A DNA stretch of 64,000 bases from Cadophora sp. MPI-SDFR-AT-0126 (taxonomy: Eukaryota; Ascomycota; Leotiomycetes; Helotiales; Ploettnerulaceae): contig JAGMVK010000005.1 of NCBI GenBank assembly GCA_020747065.1, positions 2,170,001 to 2,234,000 of the forward strand, written 5' to 3'. Both the position numbers and the translations under genes were made by a program. The notes under the pieces are model-generated. The model was not told where the DNA came from. It did no database searches and worked only from the letters and a program-made list of their open reading frames with translations. How positions within the stretch are numbered: position 1 is the stretch's first letter; every line of letters starts with the position of its first letter. Below, one piece after another: positions 47,902 to 60,935 of the stretch.

Positions 47902-49353
47902 ATGCACTTGGACGCAGTCCTTTCTACCACGCTGTACTTTGTGCAACAAAAACATTTGTCGATGTTCAGACGTACATACCACCAGCTTGTGTCCCTTACC
48001 AAGGACTCTATCTTCCATCAGGAGAAATCCTTTCCCAATCTCCCATACAATATCTTTCCTCCAATCATGCTGAATGAGAACCGGTTTCCCACACGTCATG
48101 CGCTTCCCTCTGTCATGATGCGGTCGGGCACATCCAAAGGACTATTCATTCACAAGGAACATCTTCCACGAGACCATTCAAAATGGGGACAAGTACTGAT
48201 CAGTGTCATGGGTTCCCAGCAAGGCGATCAAAAGCAACTTGATGGTGTGGGTGGCGGAACTTCAACGACGTCCAAAGTAGCAATTGTGTCCAAGTCGTCG
48301 AGACCAGACGCCGACGTTGATTACACATTTGCTCAAATTGCTGTGGGAAAGGGGCAAGTAGACTTCTCTGGCAACTGTGGAAATATGGCCTGTGGTGTTG
48401 GACCATTCGCTCTGGACGAAGGATTAGTGCAACCACTTCCAGGACAAACTTCCGTACGTGATCTCGTCTACTTATAGGTTCGTTCACTAACTTCATCGAA
48501 GATTGACGTGAGAGTGTTCAACACAAATACGAAGAGGCTGCTTGTGGAGACCATGGAAGTGGGTTTTGATGGAAGATTCAACGAGTTTGGTCATTTCCGG
48601 ATAGGTGGTGTCAAAAGCGAAGGCTCTGAGATCAAAGTCGCTTTCGTAGACCCTGCAGGAAGTATGACCAGAAAACTCCTCCCAACAGGCAACGCACAAG
48701 ATATAGTGACCGTCTCGTCATTACCCGCACTTGGACAGTTCAGTGTCCGAGCTAGTTTGGTTGATGCCGCGAATCCTTTCGTATTTCTAGACGCATCAAC
48801 TCTACCTTCGGTATATCATCTTCTGGGGCCCGATGCACCCGAAACATTGGAAGTCATCGAAGCTATTCGTCAAGAGGCTGCTGTGTTATATTGCTTGGCC
48901 AAAAGTACAGCAGAGGCGTCACAGGTTCGCGGAACCCCCAAAATTGCGGTGTTATCTTCATCTCCGGATTCATCGGCCGAAGTCCGCACAATCAATGTCC
49001 AATCTTTCAGTATGGGCAAGCCGCATCCCAGCTTGCAGCTTACTGGTGGAGTTTGTCTAGGTGCTGCTCTGTGCACTGAAGGCACGATTGCAAACCAATT
49101 CGCAGGAGAATTCGACAGGATGACACCTCCAGGGACGCCACCGAATGAGTTACAAGCAGTGGATCTTGTGACCGGTAAGGGCGCCAGTGAAAGTGTAATT
49201 CGGATCAAGCATCGAAGCGGGGAAATGGATGTACTAGTACAAACAAAGAGTAATGGCAGTGGTGGAAGCGAGATCGAAAAGGTCTCAATATCAAGGACGG
49301 CGCGGCGCTTATTCGAAGGGAATGTGTATTATAGCACTGAAGATCTCAAGTAG
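47902..49353 (+). CDS. PrpF-family isomerase (methylaconitate / aconitate-delta-isomerase type)
   Basis: Two exons (47902-48453 and 48502-49353; 48-bp intron with ACTAAC branch site) give 467 residues from the first ATG. The PrpF core starts at MLNENRF (residue 56). Family landmarks are MMRSGTSKG, DGVGGGTSTTSKVAIV, GNCGNMACGVGPFA and RVFNTNTK in the first half and GGVCLGAALC and GTPPNELQAVD in the second; the fold is that of diaminopimelate epimerase. Known members isomerise 2-methylaconitate (PrpF), 3-methylitaconate or, in Ustilago, cis-aconitate (Adi1). Residues 21-55 (FRRTYHQ..., few acids) may be a mitochondrial presequence, so translation may start at ATG 47962 instead (447 residues). 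Neighbouring permeases and the carrier suit a tricarboxylate substrate. Confidence 0.87.
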
Positions 49354-49429
49354 ACTCTAGAAGATTTTTTTTATCAGTCTGAACCAATTCCTGCAGCCAC
49401 TATATCTGATTTCTATCCCGAACTCGCCG

Positions 49430-49717
49430 TCACATAGGATATTTATTATACTCGGAAATAATTCTATCGAGATTTGTACCTATAAGTACGTGACACGCTT
49501 CGATGTTGCCCTTGTCTTCTATAAAAAGGGCAGCATTTGAATAACTCACGATGTAGTCTCTAAAGAGATATTTTAGTAGCGAAAAATCATAAGAGTCACT
49601 GATTAGGCCAGATGCTTTAATTCCAGTAATAACGTAGTCGATAATAAGTATATTACTAGTTGTTATAGTACTAGCCAACTTATACTCGTTATTTAAGCGA
49701 GAAGAAACTCTAAACAT
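49430..49717 (-). CDS. Short hypothetical ORF at the edge of the gene island
   Basis: A 95-codon frame with ATG at 49717, moderately AT-rich, lying exactly where the balanced gene island changes to RIP DNA. It contains a coherent stretch (YSNAALFIEDKGNIEACHVL) that looks protein-like, but I recognise no family. It may be the remaining exon of a decayed gene or a chance frame. No promoter or intron evidence supports it. Confidence 0.25.
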   Translation of the reverse strand: MFRVSSRLNNEYKLASTITTSNILIIDYVITGIKASGLISDSYDFSLLKYLFRDYIVSYSNAALFIEDKGNIEACHVLIGTNLDRIISEYNKYPM

Positions 49718-50257
49718 TTGACTACTTTTATAAAGAATTAAATAATTTAATAACTACCAATAGAATTATAATTTCGATTAGTGTAAGTTAATTATCTTGT
49801 TTTTCTCTTTCTATATAATATACCTTGAAGTAATTTAGTATTTATAATCTTTTAATATTTATTGTATTTTCTCTTTGTCTTAATATAAATCTTAATTCAA
49901 TTAAGTATACTCTAATATAAACTATTAAATAACTTCTTTAGTAAAGTATTATATATCGCTTAAGCTCTCTAGTCTCTAGTATAACGCTATTACTTTATAA
50001 AGATAGCTATTATATATAATAATAGCTTTATATATTTAAGAGAGAATTATATAAAAATATTAAAAGTCTCTTAAAATTTATAATTACAGAGAGAAGAAAT
50101 TATAAAGAGAATATAATAATATATAAAAATAATTAAAGCCAATTTCATTTAACTTTACTTAAATAAATACTTAAAAATTATCTTAAAATAAAGTATTTAT
50201 TTTAAAGCTTTACTAAGAGGCTTTATTGTTGTATTACTTCTTTCTTTAAATTTTTTT
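49718..50257. other. AT-rich RIP-type DNA, no gene seen
   Basis: Strongly AT-rich, with stops in all frames. I cannot assign it to an element. It borders the left end of copia copy B. Confidence 0.55.
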
Positions 50258-50353
50258 TATCGAAATAATATCGAATATAAGCTAAGAATCAAATATTATA
50301 TGATTATATATATATATATACATATTAAGCTTAATAGTATAAAAAATCTATGT

Positions 50354-50601
50354 TATAATAGCAGATCCTTATAATAGAGCCTTAAGATATATACTAGATT
50401 TCAGAGTAATTTCTATATATCTACTTAAGTAAGCTTAAGCGAAATAAAGTAAATCTCTTTATATATTGCCTCCCTTTCTCTATACTTTCTTTATTATATA
50501 ATTATAGATTCTAAGAGACTCTTATTATTATCATATATCTATATTAATATATAAGATAGTTATTATATATAATAGCTATTTTTTTAGAATAAAATATTAT
50601 A
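50354..50601. repeat. Left LTR of Gypsy 2
   Basis: About 248 bp, starting TATAATAGCAG (the mutated form of TGTGACGGCAG). Aligns with 4489-4743. Confidence 0.8.
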
Positions 50602-50862
50602 TTATTCATAACTCTTTATTATATTATTTAAGAAAATAGTAAATATTTTCTATAATAAATACTTCTAGAGCTTTATATATAATAGTATAGTTAATTTAAG
50701 ATAGAGATAGCTTATACTAAACTTAGACTTAATAAATAGTATTAAATCCTTCTTTATTAAATATAAAGATTACGAAGCTTCTACTCTTTTTCTTTTTCTT
50801 AATTTTAACTTAATAAAGAAACTAATTTCTTTTCTCTAGTTTTCTTCTATTAATTAAAAAGC

Positions 50863-51353
50863 TGTTACGAACGCTCCTAGGGGATCGCTGGGCCCTAGGA
50901 GGAAATATCCTTAGAGTAAGCGTATATCTAAGAGCTAAGTAGCTCCTAAGAGTAGAGCTTATAAGAGCTAATAAAAGTGTAGGAAATATATAGTATATAA
51001 TATTTTATTATAGTAGTATTATATAATATTTTATTATAGTAGTATTATATAATATAATAAAAAAGCTATAAGTTCTTATAGCTAAGTTATATAATAAATA
51101 AATCTTTTAGAGCTTTAGGATCTAAAGCTTTAAGAGCTCTAAGACTTAAAGACTTAAGAAGGCTCTAAAGGACGAAAGTTCTATAAAAGACTAGTATATC
51201 TATTATTAGATAAGAGCTTTATACTTAACTTAAATAATATTCTTAATTATACTAGTAATTATCTTAACTATTTATATAATATACTTACTTCTTAATTATT
51301 AGAGATTAAACCTTACTTTTATATTTATAATAAGTAAATACCGGACTATTATA
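50863..51353. repeat. Solo LTR nested in Gypsy 2, strongly RIP-mutated
   Basis: 491 bp, starting TGTTACGAACGCTCCTAGG and ending CTATTATA, flanked by AAAGC (50858-50862 and 51354-51358). It belongs to the same family as 36860-37347 but carries far more C-to-T and G-to-A changes. It lies in the Gypsy leader/gag region, which continues on both sides as in Gypsy 1 (about 4744-5040). Confidence 0.82.
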
Positions 51354-54300
51354 AAAGCTTAAGCTAAAGAAAACTTTCCCTGATAATATTAATATATTAT
51401 CTTTCTTAATCTTTAATCTTTTTATAAATATAATTTCTATAAGAGTACTAAATAATAAAAGTATAGCTAATTCTACTTTTTTTATAACTTCTAACTTGTA
51501 GTTAGTAAGCTTTATATTAATTATATAAACTAAAAACACTTCTAGTAGTAGTTCTAAAGCTACTAAGATATAAGTAGAAAGAATTATAATATTAGAATTA
51601 GAACTAAATACTTACAAGTAGATTTAAGAGACTAAGATTACTTACTTAAAGAAATTAATAGTATTATAAGCTTAATCTCTTTAATATAGTATATTAAGTA
51701 ATAGGTTTATCTTATTTAAACTAGAACTTATACTTCTATTTCTTTTTATTAAATCTAATAGCTTAATATCTTTATCTTATTACTTTACTAAAAGTAAAGG
51801 TATTACTATAGCTCTTATAGTACTAGATAATAATAATAATAGTAATAATAGAAGCTTTCCTCTTAGTTAACTTATATAATATTTAGCTATTCTTTTATAT
51901 TCTTACTTTTCTACTTTATTTACTTTATTTATTACTACTTATATTAAGAATATTCTAAACCTTTAAGTAAAATTCTTTAATAATAAAGAATATAGTCTAT
52001 AACTTTAAGAAAATTAAGTATATAATATTCTTTAATAATACTAAGCATACTTTATTAATAAAGATTATAAGAAAGACTAGCTATTTACTTAAACTAAAAG
52101 AATTATATATAGTTTTCTAGAACTCTTTCTTACTTAAGTAAAGTATAATAAAAATAAAAGTATTATTAATACTTTAGACTTAATTTATAAAGTAGTTTCT
52201 TTTTTCAATAATTCTATAGAAAAAAAGAATATATATATCTTTTATATAAGAAAATAATAATAGAACTAAAATAAATCTTTTAGGAATTTTATTAACTCTT
52301 CTAGACTATAGTTTGAAAAGCTAATATTATAAACTCTTTAGTTTTAAGAAAGATCTTAAAAATAAGATATTCTAGTACTTTTAGGAAAAGCTATATTAAG
52401 AATTCTGTAATACTATAACCTTAAAAGAATAAGTAAAAGTAATCTAAATAAAAGATTAAAACTAAGTTACTAAAACTTATTAACTTTACTTATAAATCTT
52501 TAGCTTTTACTCTAAGACTTTTCTTATATATAATAATAAACTACTAGAAACTTTAAGTAAGTATTTATACCTTCTTATTTATAAGAACTTTCTCTCTTTA
52601 GTAAGTAAAGATAAGTAACTTAATATCTATATATATATAAGAGATTAATTAGTTCCTTAACTCTCTTAACTACTTATATATACTAATATGCGATATACTT
52701 CTTTTTTAATAAATATCTTATAGTATTTCTTATCTTAATTATTAAGTTAATAGTTATATACTTCTTAAGTTAATAAGCTTTAAGTTAATAATAGTATTTC
52801 TGAATCTAATAATAAGACTATAGATAATAATAATTAAAATTCTAAACCTCTTTTAGAAATACTTTAAGAATACTTAAGGAAAGCTTTTATCTTAGGTTTT
52901 ATATAAGATATATAATATCTTAACTTTATAAAGCTTCTTAGTAGTAAATTATTAATAATCTTAATTACTCTCTTTAAGAATAACTTTTTATATAAAATAC
53001 TAGTATTTCTTAATTTAAGAATAAATAATTATTATTTTATTAATTTCTCTCTTTTAAAATTTCTTTTTTTTTTAAAAAAAAAACTTATACTTTACTAATT
53101 ACTAACGCTTATTTTAATAAAAGGATTTAATAGCGCTTTAAGTAGAAAATTAAATACTATACCATTATAAACTTTATTATAGATTAATATTTATAATCCT
53201 TTACTCTTTTTTTTATTATAAACTTTAAAAATTATAAAATTATTATTAAAAGAATATAGTTTAAGTATTATAATATCCTAATTAATACTACTAAACACTA
53301 ATTAGTATAGCTATTAAATTACCCTCTAACTATTATCTTTAAAAGAAATATTTAGATCACTAACTTATACTATAATAAAGTAAAGTATTACTATTACTAT
53401 AATATAGAATATAGAAACTATAAATTAAACTAATTCTAATAAACCTATGACTTAGATACTCTTATCTAAAAGAGAGCTTATTATAATTTATTTAGTTCTC
53501 TTATTAGTATTAATATTATTAATTTTATTCTCTTTCTTTTATAATTATTAATAAACTTTATATTAAAGAAGAATCTTTATTACTCTTATTAAGTATATAT
53601 CTCTCTTCCTAGAGAGACTATAAGAAGTATAAACTCTATTATTATTAAAAGGCTTATAGTTATTAATCCCTTAATTACTATAGCTTATATAGAAGTTATA
53701 TTATTATAATAAATAATTTACTAAAATATTAATATTAAGAATAGAAAACTTTGTACTTTTTTATAGAAAATTTAGTAGAAATCTTGAAGTATTATTACTA
53801 CGATATATTAATAATAAAGTTATAATACTATTCCTAAATAATAAGAAACTATTAAAAGAAAATTATATTTAGAGTTTAAGTACTTAGGTACTTTTATAAA
53901 TTTAAATTTATTTAAGTTACTTTTATATAATAAAAGTATAACTAATAGCTATAACTTCTTTAGTAAGTTATAAGTATAACTTTTAATATAAAGTTCTTAT
54001 TCTAATAAACTATTATATCATTTAGAAAAGTAAGTTACTAAATAAAATAAAAAAGAGTAAAAGAAAATTAAGTATATTATAACTCTTATAAGACTAACTT
54101 TACTTATATCTTTCTTATAAGCTTTAAGTATAAAACTTTCTTTAACTCTAATAAAAAAAATAACTAAGTACTTCTTACTTATAAAAGAAAGTTAATAAAG
54201 TATTAGTTCTTATATTCCTTTAATAACTTTAGCTTCTAATAATAATTCTTTTCTTATTTAATAACTTACTAATATTACTAATAAGAAAGATAATATTCTC

Positions 54301-55199
54301 TAGCCTTGAGTTATATATAAATTACTTTTTATAAAAGTATCTATTATTAATTCTCTTTTTACTATTATTTCTAATAATACTTTTTTAATAAAAGAAAAGA
54401 TAGTAAAGCTAATTAGTATCTTATCTTATAATAAATAAGATTATTATAGAATAAAAAAAGAACTCGGAACTTTATATTTATAAAAGCTATAATAAGAAAA
54501 TAATCTATAGCTTATAATATATAGTTTATAGTATAAATACTTAATTCTTATCTTAGAAGTTAATAAGAAGTCCTTTTTTTTAGCTTATAGATAAGTATTT
54601 ATATCTCTAGAATATATAAGAAAGAAAAAAGAAATCTTTTAAGTAATTTTTCTATTAATTCTAATACTTTTTTATATCTTTTAAAAGAATATAGCTCTTA
54701 AGTTAAAGCTATACTAATTTACTTTAGAAAATAGTTTGATAATTATATCTTCTTATAGAATTAAGTATAAATACCTTTTTACTTTAATTTTATACTTCTT
54801 TAATAAGGCTTATAAGAGCTTTAAATATTAGCTAAAGAAGTATATATTAAGTAGATATTACTTTAATTAATAGTATAGCTTTTACTTACTAGTAAAATAT
54901 AAAGCTATAGATAAGATATTTATAATTATAATTTAAGAAATAAATACTTTACTTAAGTAATATTTATAAGAGTAATATTTTTCTATTACTATTTCTAATT
55001 TAGCTATTAAACCAGCTAAATATTATATAATACTATAGTAATTTACTATATATCTTAATAAGCTAGATATAGAACTAGTAATTCCCTTAGAGTATATTAA
55101 ATAATCTTATATATTCTCTAAAGTAGTAAGTAATATACTTTCTGTATAAAAGTAAGAAAGCTCTTAAATACTTCTTATTATATAAGATATTAGTAGAGG

Positions 55200-58050
55200 A
55201 ACTTATAGCTATTAAAGAATATATTATTAATAACTTTAATAAAAGATTTATTAAACCTTTCTAAGTACTATTTACTACTTTTATTTTTTTATTAAAAAGC
55301 TAAATAGCTTTTTTTATTTATATATTAACTTCTAAGTACTAAATTCTTTTACTTATAAGAATTAATACTCTCTTTTATTAATTAATAAGACCTTAGCTCG
55401 AATTGCTAGTACTTATATTTTTATAAAGTTTAATATTTATTAATTATTCTATAAAATATAAATAAACTTAGTTTTAGAAAAGTATATAATCTTTAAAATA
55501 AGATATAAAGTATGTAAGTATAAGATTCTCTTATTTAGACTTACTAATAGCCTAATAATATACTAGTATTATATAAATAATATTCTCTTTGATTACTTTA
55601 ATAATTTCTATATTATATACTTAAATAATATTCTTATACACTTTAAAAATCTCTTACAGTATTATTTTTATATAAAAAAAGTATTATAAGTTTATAAGAT
55701 ATAAGCCTTTAAGCGGATTTAAAGAAGTATAAGTTTAAAATTACTAAAATAAAGTACTTAGGATTTATTATATTAACTTCTAGTTTAGAAGTTAACTTTA
55801 AAAAAGTTTCTAAAGTTACTAAATAAACTTATCTTTCTTTTATTAAAAGTATATAATCTTTTCTTAAGTTTTATAACTTCTATTAATACTTTATCTATAA
55901 CTATAATATTATAGTAAAATCTCTTATTTATTTTATTAAAAATAATATTCTCTTTTATTTTATTATAGAATATAAAAAGGCTTTTAATTATCTTAAATAT
56001 ATACTTACTTTAGCTCTTTTCTTAAAGTATTATTAGTAAGATTTACCTTACTTACTTAAAACTAATATAAGTAATAGTATTATTACTAGTATATTTTCTT
56101 AAAAATATAATAAGAATTAGTTCTTTATTACTTTCTTCTTAAAGATTATACTTCTTATAAAACTTAATTATACTACTTATAATAAGGAAATACTTATTGT
56201 TATTTATTCCTTAAGATATTAAAGAGCTAAGTTTATAAAAGTTCTTTATTAAATTTATATTATTATAAACTATAAAGCCTTAGAATACTTTATAACTTCT
56301 AAATAACTAAATACTTAATAAGCTTAATAAGCTAAATTCTTAGCTAATTATAATTTTATAATTTCTTACTACTCCGGAGCTTATAACTCTCTAGCTAATA
56401 CTTTCTCTTATAAACTAAATAAGCTAAACTAATAGAATACTAAAAAGAAGATATAGTACTTATAATAACTCCTTTACTAAGATTAAGTTAATCTTAGCTT
56501 TCTTTTCTAAGAAATTCAGCTAAATAATAATATAACTTAACTAAAGGTAAATATAAGAACTATTATATTTCTTTTTATATTTTCTATAGTATAATAAGTC
56601 CTTAATACTAACTATAATACTTATTTTCTTAAAGCTTTTTACTAATAGACTACCTCTAGTTCCTTAAGTAAATTAAGTATAAAAAGAGATCTCTTATTAT
56701 ATAAAAATAGACTTTTAGTCTTTAACATTAATTACTTCTATATTCTTATAATCTAAGAAATTTATAATTAAATTATAATAATATATCTTAGTATTAAAAA
56801 AACTATTTAACTTCTTTTTTCTTAGTACTAGTAGTATAATATTAGTAAGATAGTAAAGTAATATTACTATAACTAATATACTTACTAATAAATTTAAGTT
56901 CTTTAAGATAAGAAACTTAGTTTCCTTTACTTTTTACTTATTTTATTTTACTCTTAAGAATATATTATAGTAGATTATTACTTATTTAATAAAGATAAAT
57001 ATAGATTTAATAATATACTTATATTTATTAATTATTTTAGTAAATAAGTAATAAGTATCTTTTATTAGAAGATAATTAATACTTATTAATTTACTTATAT
57101 ATATATATATATATATTATATATATTAATACTTTAGTATTCTCTTAAGTATTACTTCTAATAGAAGTCCTTAATTTATATCTAGATTCTAAATAGCTATT
57201 TACTACTAATTACCTTTAGATAAATAGCTGGATTAAAATATATAATTAATACTTCTAGTAAAAACTTTAGCTTTTTATTAGCTACTATTAAGATAATTAG
57301 TTTGAATTCTTACTTATTATAAACTATATATAAATAATACTTTTTTATAACTCTCTAGGAGGTCTCTTTTTTTTTAAGGTAATTTATAGATATACTTCTT
57401 ATATAAATTAAGATTAGAAAATTAATTTATAAAACTTAGTTACTTTTACTAATAAATTAAATACTTAATAAACTATTAAATATACTACTTAATATCTTAA
57501 AGTATAATAAATAGCTTAGTTAAACCTCTCTATAGCTTAAGCTAGAATAGCTTAGTTATATAACTTTTGTTACTATAAAATTAACTTTAATAAAAGTAGC
57601 TTTATTTAGCTTAATATATATTACTTTAAGATACTCTAGTTATTTTTTTTAAAAAAAAAAACTAGATCTACTTATAAATAGACTATTCTAAGTACTTAAG
57701 AAAGTTAGTAACTTATATTTCTTAGAATTACTAATAAGTATAAAAGTTTATAATATCTTTCTTATAAGTAAATTATAAAAAGACCTCTAAGACTCTCTAC
57801 TAAAAGTAAGTTTAAGAACTACCTCTATTAATTAATATTACTAAAGATAATAAATAGAAATTAAAAGAAGTACTTACTTATTATAAGTAATACTTAATAC
57901 TCTCTTATTATATTACTTAATTAAACTATAATATTAACTTAATATAATATAATATCTTAGACTTTAAATATACTCTTTATAAGGTCAAAGACTTTTATCT
58001 TAATTATTCTAAATAAGTAAGACTACTTATAAAGCTTTTTAAATAACTAA
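55200..58050 (+). pseudogene. Gypsy 2 reverse transcriptase, integrase and chromodomain relic
   Basis: Aligns in order with 9290-12140 of Gypsy 1. The RT, RNase H, integrase and linker blocks can be followed by eye, but with more TAA/TAG codons. No usable reading frame is left. Confidence 0.75.
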
Positions 58051-58150
58051 AGGCTTAAGAAGATAATATTAATAATTATAATTACTTTAATAAAGACTAA
58101 GAAATAGTAAGATACTTAAGAATAAACTTTTTTTTCAAAAGAAGAGGTAA

Positions 58151-58400
58151 TATAATAGTAAAGCCTTATAGTAGAGCCTTAAAGTAGATACTAAATTTTA
58201 GAATAATTTTTATATACTTATTTAAGTAAACTTAAGTAAAATAAAGTAAATCTTTTTATATATTACCTCTCTTTCTTTATATCTTCTTTATTATATAATT
58301 ATAGATTTTAAGAAATTATTATTATTATTATATATCTCTTTATTAATATATAAGGTAATTATTATATGTAATAGCTATCTTTCTAAAATAAGGCATTATA
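58151..58400. repeat. Right LTR of Gypsy 2
   Basis: 250 bp, starting TATAATAGTAAAGCC and ending GGCATTATA. Aligns with 12260-12514, with a short local insertion near its start. Confidence 0.8.
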
Positions 58401-59095
58401 TATATATTTCTAAGAGAAAATAAAAGATACTAGATTATATTACTTTCTAAAATATTACTAAATTGTTTTTATAAATAATTAAATCTTCTATCCTAACTAA
58501 GATATATTCTCTATAAGCCTATAAACTAATATTAGTAAATCCTTTTTAAAAAGATAGTTTTTAAGTAAATTATAAAATTAACTCTTTATTCTAATTATAA
58601 TTTTTTTTATTAAAAATAATTATATATATAAAGAATATAAATAAGGATATTAAATACGAAACTATAGAAGTACTATAATTTAAAAGATTTTTTAATTCTA
58701 ACATAAAAACTATATATTAAAAGTAGTTAATATAGCCTATTAGAAGATAATAATAAATATATAAAAGCTAAGTAAGGTTATTATATAAAACTATAATTTT
58801 CTTTTATTCTAAAGCTCTCTCTTTAAGTAAATATTAAAGAACTATTTATAAGTATATAAAACTTTGATCTTAAGAGATATTTACTAATATTTTATTATAA
58901 TCTATACTAAATTAAATAAGTAAAAGTAAATTAAAAAAAAAAAAAATTTAAATAGTTTAATAATAAAATAAATACTAATATAAATAGTACTTATACTACT
59001 ATTATTTAAAGCTCTTATTATTACGTACTAAAACTATTATATTTATTATATTTAACTTCTAATTAAAAATTTAACTTATATTTATTTTTTAATAA

Positions 59096-60640
59096 GTATA
59101 TTTATCTAAGATAAATATATTTAGTATTAAATAAAAGAAAAAAAAGTATTAAATATAACTTATATACTTAGTTTACTAGTTTAAAAGGTCTACGAAATTA
59201 TACTAAAAGTCTCTTAAACTACTATTAAATTTTTATTTATAAAACTAAATTTAAGACTACTAATAATTAATAATAATTATAATACTAAAGTATTTTTAAT
59301 AAAAAAAAATAAGAAATTAAAAATTATTAATTAAGTTATATATAAAAAATAAGGTTATTATATTTAGTTTATTATTTCAGTAATTCTAATAAACTAAATA
59401 TAAAGCTCTTATTAAAAGAAGTATTTTTATATTAATTTCTAAAAATAATCTTAAAATAAGAGATTACTATATTTTTAAATTAAGAATAATAAATAAAATA
59501 AAAACTAAAAAATCTATAATATCATATAAGAAATTAAGGCCTATTATCTAATACTTTAATAATAAAAATAAAAATAAAATATTAACGTAATCTTTAATTA
59601 TTTAATAAATAAGCTAGTAATTACTTATTTTCTTAATTATTACTATAAAATATTTGAATTATATTTAAAAGAAATTTAGTATATAATTAGTAATTTAGGA
59701 TATTACTTAGGCTTATATTTAAATAATAATAAAGCTTTTTTAGATTATCTTTATAGAATTTTTAAAAAAGATTATAAATAAGTTTTCTTCTAATATAATA
59801 TTTATAATAATATTTTTATTATATAATATACTAGAATTAAGAAATTACTAGTTTAATATTTACTATAAATATTATATAAAAGTTTTAAATAAAAAATATT
59901 AATATACGACTCTTATTTACTAATTAATACTAAAAAAACTAAGAGTTTAGAGTTATTAAAATATAAATAAATAATACACTTATTATTAAAGAATAATAAA
60001 TTTTTAGTAAAAAAATAAAATAAGATTGTAAAAGCTAATTTTCTAATAAAATTAATTTAGGTTCTATTCTTTTTTAAATCTATTATAATTAATAAATATA
60101 CTGTTACTATAAATAAGAATATTATTTATATATTATAGAAAAGTTAAGAAATAAGACTAGAATTACTTAATATAAAAGTACTAAACTATAAAAAGACCTA
60201 TATAAAATAATATACTTATAAAACTTATATTATAATAATTTACTAATTAAAAGTTATTTTTAATTTATTAATAATAATATAATATTAGAATCTATTAATT
60301 AATAATACTAAAGCTTTAAACTAATAATTTTAGTAGTAAATAAATAATATAAAGAAAAGTTTATAATATATACTAATTAATTCATACTCTTCTAAACTTT
60401 ATATTCTTTATTAATAGGTTATTTATTAATAATAAGAATATAAGCTTATAAATTAGGTTTTTAATAACAATTTTAAAAAAAATGATATATTTTTTTTGGT
60501 AGTATTATTTATATAAGCTTTATAAAATATAAAAAAGTAATATATATCATACTTATTTTAGAGTTATATACTATAGTAATAAAAATCCATATATTAACTG
60601 TCTTGGAAACTACTATTAATATAATAATAAATAAACTTAG
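59096..60640. other. AT-rich RIP-type DNA of unknown origin
   Basis: About 1.5 kb of extremely AT-rich sequence that begins where copia copy B stops. It has runs of A or T and no frame above 60 codons. It may be another decayed transposon, but no motif can be recognised. Confidence 0.5.
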
Positions 60641-60935
60641 TAAACGACCAGACGGCAAGCCCGCATCGGGTAAGGCGCGTGCACGAGCCCCCGCCGCTTT
60701 TGCGGGGTATAAGAACGTCGCGTCTGTCACAAGACTGATAGTATATTGAGCTGACGGAATCGCTGCCTAACTTCAGCTTAGTACCACTTTTGCGTGACCT
60801 AAGGAGCCTTGCCTAGCCCTTAGCAAAAGGTCAGAGATTAATTCTGTATTAAATATACATTATTATCTTCTAAAGAACATTGATCAACCAGATATTCCAA
60901 AACAAGTCAACTACTATCCACGCACATTTGTCTTC
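60641..60935. other. GC-balanced upstream flank of the HET-domain pseudogene
   Basis: Composition changes abruptly from AT-rich to balanced at about 60,640. A short GC-rich block with CCCCGCCGCTTTTGCGGGG (about 60690-60708) can form a hairpin. The rest is probably the former promoter of the HET gene. No gene is seen. Confidence 0.45.

Larger units (their letters stand above)
50354..58400 (+). mobile_element. RIP-mutated chromodomain Gypsy (Gypsy 2), same family as Gypsy 1
   Basis: 8,047 bp including a solo-LTR insertion. LTRs at 50354-50601 and 58151-58400 align with those of Gypsy 1. The target duplication is TATGT (50349-50353) and TATAT (58401-58405), differing by one RIP-type transition. 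Nearly all CpA/TpG sites are gone, so it is more decayed than Gypsy 1. Confidence 0.88.
50258..59095 (-). mobile_element. Truncated RIP-mutated copia (copy B), its LTR split by Gypsy 2
   Basis: 50258-50353 matches the first 95 bases of the copia LTR and 58401-58531 matches the rest; the two meet at the target duplication TATGT/TATAT of the nested Gypsy. After the LTR, 58532-59095 follows the interior of copies at 746-1330 and 28966-29550, including the start of the antisense accessory gene. The similarity then stops, so the copy is truncated or interrupted there. It is more heavily mutated than copy A. Confidence 0.82.

Noticed and set aside
47351..48073. 240-codon plus-strand frame in the divergent promoter
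   Set aside because: Out of frame with the PrpF gene, overlapping its first exon, no similarity seen, no splice evidence.
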